In this document: one piece after another, positions 5,947 to 12,196 of the stretch
Numbering within the stretch: the stretch's first letter is position 1
Layout of the letters: each line of letters opens with the position of its first letter
Notes under the pieces: model-generated
What the model was told of the DNA's origin: nothing
Seen by the model: the letters and a program-made list of their open reading frames with translations, nothing else
Database searches by the model: none
NCBI GenBank assembly: GCA_905197585.1
Contig: CAJJZO010000018.1
Location: forward strand, 1 to 16,873
DNA: 16,873 nucleotides
Reading direction: 5' to 3'
Source of the DNA: an uncultured Collinsella sp.
GTDB lineage: Bacteria > Actinomycetota > Coriobacteriia > Coriobacteriales > Coriobacteriaceae
Program-made: the position numbers and the translations under genes

Positions 5947-7413
5947 ATGAACGAAAACGAACTGACCGGTCTGCTCGAGTCTTTAAGGCGCATGGGCTCG
6001 GACGATCTTAACGTCGAGGTCAAGGAGAGCGCCACGACGCTTTCCCGCGACGTATGGGAAACGGTCAGCGCTTTCGCAAACACCGCCGGCGGCATCATCG
6101 TACTCGGAGTGAGCGAGCGCGCGGGTTTTGTCCCAGTTACAAACTTTGAGACCGAGAAAGTGCTCAACCAATTCGTGGCGGGCATGGGTGATGCCGGCGG
6201 TCGCGGAAAGCTGGCCAATCCGCCCAAATACACCATTGAGCGCGTGGAGCTCCAGGGCACCGTGGTTCTGGTCATCACGATTGAGGAGCTCGACCCGTCG
6301 AGCAAGCCTTGCTATGTCATAGAGCGGGGCGCTCAAGGTGGCAGCTACAAACGCATCGATGACAAAGACGTACCCCTTTCGTCGACCGAGGTTTTGGCAC
6401 TGTCGTCATATGAACGGACGAGTCCTAGCGATCGCGATGCGGTGCCCGGCACGAGTGCGGGCGATCTCGACGAGTCGCTGGTCGACCGCACGATAGAGCG
6501 TGCCTATTCGTTGACGCCTCGAGCGATGCGCGGTGCGGCGGACAAGAAGACAAAGATGGAGCGTCTGAATTTCCTCGACTTCCAGGGCAATGTTACCAAG
6601 GCCGGCCTCCTTGCCGCGGGCGTTTACCCTCAGCAGTTCTATCCCAAGCTCTTCATTGATGTGGCTGTCCATGCCGGAACGCAGAAGGGCGCCGCGGGTT
6701 CGTTGAGGTTCATGGACCGCACAATCTGTGAGGGAACGTCGGGCGAGATGATCTCGGATGCTGTCGTGGCCGTCGCCAAGAATTTGCGGCGCACCTCGAC
6801 CGTCCAAGGCATCTCGCGTATCGACTCGCTGGAGATTCCCGAGGAGGTTCTGCGCGAGGCAATCGCCAACGCCGTAATCCATCGAGAATACGGGGATCGG
6901 TTCTGTGGACAATCGATTGCCGTCGACGTCTTTGACGATCGTGTCGAGGTGACGAATCCTGGCGGCCTTTACGGGGGAAAGACTCGCGAGAACTTGTTTG
7001 ACGGCAGCTCCCGATGCCGTAACGCGACGCTTGTGAAGCTCATGTCGATTGTCCCGCTGCCGGATGGCGCAGGTTCGCCGGCTGAGGGCAATGGCTCGGG
7101 CATCCCGATGATGATCGATGCCATGCGCGCGCATGGTCTGGCCGAGCCCCTGTTCTGCCCGGGGTTCGATCGGTTCAAGGTCGTACTTTACCGTTCAAAG
7201 ATCGAGCCGGTCGATCATGGCGGGGGCTTAATTGTGACGGCACTCAAACACTACGGCGAGCTGGGGACGCGTGAGCTGGCAGAACGTACGGGGCTTACGA
7301 TTTCCCAGGTTAGGTCGCGCGTCAACGCGCTCATTGCTCAAGGCGAGCTTGAGCCCACGGCGCCGGCGACGAGCCGCAACCGCAAGTATCGACTGTCAGA
7401 GCGCGTGGAATAA
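5947..7413 (+). CDS. AlbA_2 (Schlafen-type) DNA-binding protein with GHKL ATPase-like domain and C-terminal winged helix
   Basis: The 488-aa protein belongs to the COG2865-type group of putative DNA-binding, ATP-binding proteins. Residues about 5-155 form an AlbA_2 domain, recognised from VEVKESATTLSRDVWETVSAFANTAGG... (split: VEVKES at 23-28; SAFANTAGGIIVLGV at 41-55). Residues about 295-415 look like HATPase_c_4, with the N-box LREAIANAVIHREY (N308), NPGGLYGG (337-344) and a GNGSGIPMM lid-type motif (381-389). Residues about 425-485 form a winged helix (ELAERTGLTISQVRSRVNAL). The ATG at 5947 is preferred over the GTG at 5941 because AAAGGA (5934-5939) lies 7 nt upstream. Proteins of this type are usually called transcriptional regulators and often occur in accessory regions; the exact role is not established. 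The upstream box array suggests tight control. Confidence 0.88.
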   Translation: MNENELTGLLESLRRMGSDDLNVEVKESATTLSRDVWETVSAFANTAGGIIVLGVSERAGFVPVTNFETEKVLNQFVAGMGDAGGRGKLANPPKYTIERVELQGTVVLVITIEELDPSSKPCYVIERGAQGGSYKRIDDKDVPLSSTEVLALSSYERTSPSDRDAVPGTSAGDLDESLVDRTIERAYSLTPRAMRGAADKKTKMERLNFLDFQGNVTKAGLLAAGVYPQQFYPKLFIDVAVHAGTQKGAAGSLRFMDRTICEGTSGEMISDAVVAVAKNLRRTSTVQGISRIDSLEIPEEVLREAIANAVIHREYGDRFCGQSIAVDVFDDRVEVTNPGGLYGGKTRENLFDGSSRCRNATLVKLMSIVPLPDGAGSPAEGNGSGIPMMIDAMRAHGLAEPLFCPGFDRFKVVLYRSKIEPVDHGGGLIVTALKHYGELGTRELAERTGLTISQVRSRVNALIAQGELEPTAPATSRNRKYRLSERVE

Positions 7414-7418
7414 ATGCG

Positions 7419-7467
7419 TTAGTGGACGAGGCGACCCAATAATCGACCCTCGATTGGCGCCCACTAA
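7419..7467. terminator. Imperfect hairpin between convergent genes, possible bidirectional terminator
   Basis: TTAGTGG (7419-7425) pairs with CCACTAA (7461-7467), and inside it CCAA..TCGA pairs with TCGATTGG. It begins 6 bp after the AlbA_2 stop and lies 47 bp before the end of the minus-strand gene. There is no clear U-tract, so terminator function is uncertain. Confidence 0.4.
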
Positions 7468-7513
7468 GGCAAAGCGGTTGTTGCCCAGTCGACGGTGATG
7501 CTAAAGATTCGGC

Positions 7514-8005
7514 TTACGCCGGCATGGCCCCGAACCCGTCTATCAGGAACAGCCTAAGAACCAGCTTGATGACATTTCCCGGTTTGACTTCTGCCGCGTC
7601 AAAGACGTGTCGCTCGGCGAGCTCGCTGCAGTATGCATAGATGTCGCGGATAAGGTCCGCGCCCGAGAGCGTAAACATGTAGCCTGCGTCCGAAAGCGCA
7701 TTGGGCGCGGCGGGCAACTTGGCCATGTGGCAGAACGTTTGCAGGTCGGGCTCCATAACATTCTGGTAGTCGAGGTGGCCGCTGGCATCCTGTGCGGCAA
7801 GCTCCAATTGGCGCACAAAATCTAGCGCCGCCGCTAACACAAAGCTCGGCGTAGGCGCATTGACATCCTGAGTGGTCGCCACAAGCCTGCCCGCCGCCTG
7901 CGTGACAAGCCAAGCGACCTCGCGCTGGCAACGCACGGCCTTGCGCGTAACCGGCTTGATGGACGAAGAAGAAACGCTTCCCTTAGGCGGATTCGAAGCA
8001 GCCAC
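7514..8005 (-). CDS. Hypothetical protein, 163 aa
   Basis: I do not recognise this protein. The GTG at 8005 is chosen because GGGAGG (8016-8011) lies 5 nt upstream. The frame remains open to 8311, but that would overlap the divergent HNH gene, and the extra stretch (SAHRRCSRF...) does not look coding. The N-terminus is Ser/Lys-rich (about 1-20). The rest looks like an all-alpha soluble protein with QREVAWLVTQAAGRLVAT, FVLAAALDFVRQLELAAQ and LSGADLIRDIYAYCSELAERHVF helices. No signal peptide, membrane segment or metal motif is visible. A TATACT hexamer at 8068-8063 could be its -10 box. Helical segments and its divergent position beside the HNH gene would suit a small DNA- or protein-binding factor, but nothing proves this. 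Confidence 0.6.
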   Translation of the reverse strand: MAASNPPKGSVSSSSIKPVTRKAVRCQREVAWLVTQAAGRLVATTQDVNAPTPSFVLAAALDFVRQLELAAQDASGHLDYQNVMEPDLQTFCHMAKLPAAPNALSDAGYMFTLSGADLIRDIYAYCSELAERHVFDAAEVKPGNVIKLVLRLFLIDGFGAMPA

Positions 8006-8220
8006 AAGACCCTCCCATGAACAATCCGGCCCAACAAGCTCGGATGAAACACGTGCTACATCAGTATACAGGGGAGTGGGGTAGCGGGGTACGAGCGTGC
8101 CAGCGGCAAACCGAGAGCATCGACGATGTGCCGATCGCGGAATGAGATCTCGTAATAATTGACTCTCGACCATATTATTGAGGGGTATGACTCGCATTCG
8201 TATGGTTGTAGGTGCTGGCG

Positions 8221-9303
8221 ATGAACGATATTGACCTTGCTGTTCCGTTGATGGATGGACCAAGCTATGACCGCGCCTGCAGTCTCGTTCCTTCTGAATA
8301 CGTTGAGGCATGGGAGTGGTTTCTGGGTGAGGAGCAGCGCGGCGGCGTTTGGACCAGCCTTCCGCACCACACCAAGGAAGATAGCCCTCAGTATCAGTAT
8401 CGTTTGAGAATTGGCTCGGACTTCTTTCCCGTAACGCGGGATTCAGGGATCTTCTGGCCGGGCCAGGATCGGGTGAAGCAAGATCCCAATAAGATCTTTG
8501 CGCTCTCGGTCCATAACTCTAAAAAGAGCTTCTACACCGATGTGCCTCCGCTCTATTTGGACGATGGTACGTGGGTCATTAAGTATTCGGTTCAAGCGCC
8601 GGGTACCGTTGGTTTTCGAGACCAGAATTACAACCGTAAAATGCTCAACTGCATGGAATGTGGCGTCCCAGTCGGAGTCATATTTGCAACCGAGGTGGGC
8701 TATAAGGTGCTCGGCCTTGCGTTTGTTGAGCGGTTCGAGCCCGAAAACGGATGGTTTGTTCTGCACGGTCCTGTTCATAAAGGCGGGCCGGACCCTCGTT
8801 TTGCGCCCGACATGAGTTATCTGAAGCGCACGCCCGTCGATATTGAGTTTGCCGGACAGGGTGCGACCGACGACGAAAAGGTCCGCTATGCGTTAAGGCG
8901 CGAGCGATTGGGGCAACAATGGTTCCGCAAGCAGCTCGTTGCCGCCTATGACGGCCGTTGCGCGGTGTCGGACTGCGGCGTCAGCGAAGCTCTGGAGGCT
9001 GCGCATATCGAGAATTACTCGGGACCCAAATCGCAGGTTGCCAGCAACGGCATTCTGCTTCGGCGCGACCTTCATTCCCTATTTGATGCTCACCTGATTT
9101 CGTTTGAGCCTGTTTGCGGCGAATATCGGCTGTGCGGATCGTACCTGCTGGATAAGACCGACTACGCTTCCTTTGCGGGTGCGACGCTAAGGCAGCCGAA
9201 TGAGCGTCAGTGGCGACCCAATACGGTGTTTCTTGAGGCCCATCGCATTGAGTTCGATCGCTCGGAAAAGAAGCGTGAAAAGGCGGGGCTTCTGCCGTAT
9301 TAG
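8221..9303 (+). CDS. HNH endonuclease with unassigned N-terminal domain
   Basis: The 360-aa protein ends in an HNH_2-type nuclease domain at residues about 235-300. A CAVSDC pair (C247, C252) is followed by EAAHI (H262), SNGILLRRDLHSLFD (N276, H285) and HLIS, the ordered His-Asn-His pattern of actinobacterial HNH proteins. The N-terminal 225 residues (YQYRLRIGSDFFPV, LDDGTWVIKYSVQ, CMECGVPVGVIF) look like a beta-rich sensor domain. It may be a PUA/SRA-like modified-base or target-recognition domain, as found in modification-dependent restriction enzymes, but that is inference. The start is not certain: AGGTG (8210-8214) precedes the ATG at 8221, and an in-frame GTG at 8212 is also possible. 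The gene is divergent from the 163-aa protein. No methyltransferase is visible nearby, which fits a modification-dependent or solitary nuclease rather than a classic R-M pair. Confidence 0.88.
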   Translation: MNDIDLAVPLMDGPSYDRACSLVPSEYVEAWEWFLGEEQRGGVWTSLPHHTKEDSPQYQYRLRIGSDFFPVTRDSGIFWPGQDRVKQDPNKIFALSVHNSKKSFYTDVPPLYLDDGTWVIKYSVQAPGTVGFRDQNYNRKMLNCMECGVPVGVIFATEVGYKVLGLAFVERFEPENGWFVLHGPVHKGGPDPRFAPDMSYLKRTPVDIEFAGQGATDDEKVRYALRRERLGQQWFRKQLVAAYDGRCAVSDCGVSEALEAAHIENYSGPKSQVASNGILLRRDLHSLFDAHLISFEPVCGEYRLCGSYLLDKTDYASFAGATLRQPNERQWRPNTVFLEAHRIEFDRSEKKREKAGLLPY

Positions 9304-9425
9304 CGTATTTGGTTTTGGCATTCTTTGACGATCGTGTTGTTTGATCGGATCGCGTGGCGATGCAATCTCGCGCACGCCCGCCGGTGCATGCTCTTTCTGA
9401 TTTGTATAGCGAGAGGGGAGCGTGT

Positions 9426-9710
9426 ATGAGCTGGCGAGGCGATATTGCAATGGGGAAGTACGGAAAACTGCCGTGTGCCCTTATAGACAACAATATGTTT
9501 CCGAGCGTAGAGGTTGATTGCGGGTCGTTTGTCGTCGCCTGTCCTTGCTGCGGCTCGCAAATACCGTGTCTCGACATTCGGTTCATCGATGCGCGCGACA
9601 GGCTCAGCGACGAAGTGAGAAAACGGACAGGCGTTCATATGCCGGTGTATCCGGAGAAATGCCCTGTTTGTGGCCTCGATATCGTGTACGACGCCGGCGA
9701 CGAGGGATAG
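9426..9710 (+). CDS. Small zinc-ribbon-like hypothetical protein (two CPxC motifs)
   Basis: This 94-aa protein has CPCCG (C39, C42) and CPVCG (C79, C82) about 40 residues apart, the layout of a four-cysteine zinc ribbon, plus extra C32 and C48. The segment between holds DIRFIDARDRLSDEVRKR, a likely helix. The ATG at 9426 follows GAGAGGGGAG (9411-9420) by 5 nt; in-frame upstream codons from 9354 have no such site. It lies 122 bp after the HNH gene on the same strand, so co-transcription is possible. No enzymatic motif is seen; it may bind nucleic acid or a partner protein. Confidence 0.75.
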   Translation: MSWRGDIAMGKYGKLPCALIDNNMFPSVEVDCGSFVVACPCCGSQIPCLDIRFIDARDRLSDEVRKRTGVHMPVYPEKCPVCGLDIVYDAGDEG

Positions 9711-9748
9711 GTGATGCGGAGGAGCTGGCTGTGAAGGCCTCTTCGTCT

Positions 9749-10435
9749 CTACAAATAAATCCCCTCACCGAGCTGCTTGTGGAACTCGGCGTGATGGTCG
9801 CGTGCCCAGGTAAAGAGCGCCTGGTCAAAGTCGGTGCGCGTGGTCGGGACGCCAAAGACGCCGTCAACTTCGACGCGCACAAACTCCAGTGCCGGCAGCT
9901 TGTTGATGGCAGTGAGGGCAAACGGGGACGAGGGCTCCTCGAACAGATGGCGGCTGCCTTGCAGCGCGTCGCAACTGGTGCACGTGTTGCCGAGCGACGG
10001 GGCTTTGGAGGCTCGCGCGCCTACGGGCTTGTAGCCGCAGCGCTTATGAAGGTAGTCGCGGATCTCGCCCGGTACGCAGCCAAGAGCGGGCACGATGGCG
10101 AGTGCGTTGGCGTTGGCCGTGTCGATGGCAATGTACCCGGCTTCGTTGGGCGCGTGCGCGATGGCGATGCTCTCGTCGTTATCGGTTCGATAGGGAATGC
10201 CGAAGGCCGCGACCGAGGTCTCTTTGTGACACTTCCAGCATTCGCGCTTGCCCAGTACTAGATATATATACGGCGCTGAGGGGTCGGATCGGTCAACACT
10301 GGGCAGCCACTCGGCAAAGGGCTCGGGGTTGACGCCGCTGGGTACATACCAGATCTTCTTGGTCCGGTCCCATTTGGCGCCCAGCGCCTTGGCTTCTTCT
10401 TTGTGCGAAAAGGGGACATCGAGCTCGGTGCGCAT
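9749..10435 (-). CDS. DUF5710 domain protein with two CxxC pairs
   Basis: The 228-aa protein begins with a DUF5710 module (residues 4-44): LDVPFSHKEEAKALGAKWD, then KIWYVPSG and PFAEWLP. This small module is often found in primase, helicase or mobile-DNA proteins. The remainder has ECWKCHKET (C66, C69) and NTCTSCDALQG (C152, C155), which together could bind one zinc ion across an inserted domain. The C-terminal TDFDQALFTWARDHHAEFHKQLGEG is helical. The ATG at 10435 has AAGGAG (10446-10441) 5 nt upstream. The gene converges with the zinc-ribbon gene with only 38 bp between. The molecular function is unknown. Confidence 0.82.
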   Translation of the reverse strand: MRTELDVPFSHKEEAKALGAKWDRTKKIWYVPSGVNPEPFAEWLPSVDRSDPSAPYIYLVLGKRECWKCHKETSVAAFGIPYRTDNDESIAIAHAPNEAGYIAIDTANANALAIVPALGCVPGEIRDYLHKRCGYKPVGARASKAPSLGNTCTSCDALQGSRHLFEEPSSPFALTAINKLPALEFVRVEVDGVFGVPTTRTDFDQALFTWARDHHAEFHKQLGEGIYL

Positions 10436-10536
10436 GGCGGCTCCTTGGTGCTGCAGGTGCAAGTGGCTCAAGGATACCGCAGGGCGCAGACATCGCGGCG
10501 TTTTGCTGAGAAGTTGCGGTGCGGACTGATTGGTTA

Positions 10537-10556
10537 TGCCGATGGATAGATCGGCA
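10537..10556 (-). other. Small hairpin upstream of the DUF5710 gene
   Basis: TGCCGAT (10537-10543) and ATCGGCA (10550-10556) form a perfect 7-bp stem with a 6-nt loop. It lies in the 225-bp gap between tRNA-Val and the DUF5710 gene. It could be a leader structure, an operator or chance; no promoter is clear in this gap. Confidence 0.3.
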
Positions 10557-10613
10557 AGTAGATGGTCGGCTTTTGGCTAGTTGGGCGGTTGGAGCTGCCA
10601 GCTGATTTGGCGA

Positions 10614-10652
10614 CATAAAACAAAACAGCTCAGAGGCGAAGCCTCTGAGCTG
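10614..10652 (-). terminator. Rho-independent terminator of tRNA-Val
   Basis: CAGCTCAGAGGC (10626-10637) and its perfect complement at 10641-10652 form a 12-bp stem with loop GAA. On the minus strand it is followed by TTTTGTTTTAT. It begins 9 nt after the CCA end of the tRNA. Confidence 0.93.
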
Positions 10653-10660
10653 CGAACATT

Positions 10661-10735
10661 TGGTGGGCGTTAGAAGATTTGAACTTCTGACCTCTTCCGT
10701 GTCAGGGAAGCGCTCTCCCCCTGAGCTAAACGCCC
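10661..10735 (-). tRNA. tRNA-Val (anticodon GAC)
   Basis: The minus strand folds into a full cloverleaf of 75 nt. The acceptor stem is GGGCGTT/AACGCCC, the D-arm GCTC..GAGC, and the anticodon stem CTTCC/GGAAG around loop CTGACAC, giving anticodon GAC, which reads GUC valine codons. The variable loop is AGGTC and the T-arm AGAAG/CTTCT with loop TTCAAAT. The discriminator is A and CCA is encoded. It stands alone between its own promoter and terminator. Confidence 0.97.
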
Positions 10736-10764
10736 GATCAAGGGTGCGCAAGTGCGCAAGGGAT

Positions 10765-10793
10765 AATATAACGGAGCCTGAACTCGGTGGCAA
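10765..10793 (-). promoter_or_regulatory. Promoter of tRNA-Val
   Basis: On the minus strand TTGCCA (10793-10788) and TATATT (10770-10765) are separated by exactly 17 bp. The expected transcript start near 10758 lies about 23 nt before the mature tRNA 5' end. Confidence 0.75.
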
Positions 10794-10908
10794 GAACATT
10801 TTTAAAAATCGCTTACATTGTGGAATTCGGGGGCTTTGTCGTATCCATTTCAAAAGAGTCTGCTGCCGCGATTTGGCTGTCGACTAATACAGGGCCATTG
10901 CGGTATCG

Positions 10909-11008
10909 AGCTATGGAAAGACGCCTGCGGAATTGTCCTACCGATAAGCGGACAAGCCTCCGGCTGGTGCCTTCGCCGTGGTAAGGTAAGCCGAATTGTT
11001 TCCAGGCT
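10909..11008 (+). ncRNA. Candidate structured leader RNA (possible riboswitch) of the EamA transporter
   Basis: A long-range stem TGGAAA (10914-10919) with TTTCCA (10999-11004), extended by AGC/GCT across a small internal loop, closes the domain. Inside are a hairpin TTGTCC/GGACAA (10933-10938, 10950-10955) and a GC-rich part GCCTCCGGCTGGTGCCTTCG (10956-10975) with AGCC/GGCT and GGTG/CGCC mini-stems, then GTGGTAAGG. The domain ends 6 nt before the Shine-Dalgarno GGGGGAG, a good position for translational control. The GCCTCC...GGTGCC...AAGG string loosely recalls the Moco RNA core, but I cannot assign a class and the match may be chance. Confidence 0.35.
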
Positions 11009-11024
11009 GTTTCGGGGGAGTGGA

Positions 11025-12047
11025 ATGAGCAAAGAGTGTGTCGAGCAGGTCGAAGGCACAGGGGCTTCGGTGCCGATGACCGATATATCGAACATTGATG
11101 TGCCCGAGGGCACCGACGAGCTCAGCCGCAGCACCCGTCGCGCCTGGCGCGACCGTCTCAACGACGCCCAGACGCGCAAGATGATCACGGGTGTTTTAGC
11201 CACGCTGGTGGGCGGTTCGTTTTGGGGTTTCTCGGGTACCAGCGCGAGTTTTTTGTTCGATACCTACCATGTCGATACGCTGTGGCTTATGAGCATACGG
11301 CAGATTCTCGCCGGCCTGCTCTTTATGACTGTGGTTGTTACGCGCGACCGCGAGCGCCTGATTAAGCTCTGGACCACACCCGCCGATCGCAAGCAGCTGC
11401 TGCTCTTTACCGCCTTTGGCCTGCTGTTCAACCAGTTTTGCTATCTTTCGGCCGTGCGGCTGACGAACGCCGGAACCGCGACGGTGCTCCAGTGCCTGCA
11501 GCTCGTTATCATCATGGGCTACACCTGCGTGATCGATCGCCGCATGCCACGTACTCGCGAAGTCATCGGCATTGGCCTAGCTCTGGGTGGAACCTTTTTA
11601 ATCGCCACCGGCGGCGACCCCACCAGCCTGAATATCTCGCCGCTTGGCCTGGCAGCAGGTCTTATGTGTGCGGTCAGCGCCGCGTGTATGGCGGTGATTC
11701 CCGCCAAGATCCTGCCCGAATATGGCAGCCCCATCGTCACGGGCTCGGCAATGCTCGCAGCGGGCGTGGTTTCATGTGTCTTCGTGCGGCCCTGGGCGCA
11801 TATGCCGGCACTCGACGCTGCCGGCGTCGAGGCGCTCGCGGTGTTCGTGGTTATCGGCTCGTTTTTTGCTTACATGCTCTATATGCAGGGCGTTAAGGAC
11901 ATCGGCTCGGTGCGTGCGAGTCTCATCGGAACCGTGGAGCCCGTCTCGGCGACCATCACCAGCGCCGTTATGCTGGGCACGGTGTTTTTGCCGACCGACC
12001 TTATCGGCTTTGCCATGATCATCGTGATGATGTTCCTCACGGTGTAG
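11025..12047 (+). CDS. EamA/DMT-family transporter
   Basis: The 340-aa protein is a drug/metabolite-transporter superfamily permease of the ten-helix EamA type, which exports or imports small metabolites across the cytoplasmic membrane. A polar N-tail of about 50 residues precedes the first helix (ITGVLATLVGGSFWGFSG). Helices continue in pairs, with RLTNAGTATVLQCLQLVII at the end of repeat one and GSVRASLIGTVEPVSATI in repeat two; the latter is the typical EamA signature near the last helices. The ATG at 11025 is chosen because GGGGGAG (11014-11020) lies 4 nt upstream; the open frame further upstream runs through the folded leader and lacks coding character. The substrate cannot be read from sequence. 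No terminator is obvious after it. Confidence 0.92.
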   Translation: MSKECVEQVEGTGASVPMTDISNIDVPEGTDELSRSTRRAWRDRLNDAQTRKMITGVLATLVGGSFWGFSGTSASFLFDTYHVDTLWLMSIRQILAGLLFMTVVVTRDRERLIKLWTTPADRKQLLLFTAFGLLFNQFCYLSAVRLTNAGTATVLQCLQLVIIMGYTCVIDRRMPRTREVIGIGLALGGTFLIATGGDPTSLNISPLGLAAGLMCAVSAACMAVIPAKILPEYGSPIVTGSAMLAAGVVSCVFVRPWAHMPALDAAGVEALAVFVVIGSFFAYMLYMQGVKDIGSVRASLIGTVEPVSATITSAVMLGTVFLPTDLIGFAMIIVMMFLTV

Positions 12048-12196
12048 CTGGCGCCGCCGCCAAGACGGGAAAGGTGTTGTGCCGCATTTTCGCCAATTGA
12101 CGTCCGTGTCTGGAGTTTAGCTGTCGATGCTCAAAATGCCATAAACTAGTAACGTTATGGACTTTTTCATTGCGACTCAATTGCGAGGATTTCTTT

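Noticed and set aside
10661..10735. tRNA-Val as an attachment site of an integrated element
   Set aside because: No second copy of the tRNA 3' end and no integrase gene are seen in the window.
10818..11024. A 69-residue N-terminal extension of the EamA protein
   Set aside because: This stretch overlaps the folded leader, lacks a ribosome site and is not hydrophobic like the transporter; the ATG at 11025 has a clear GGGGGAG.
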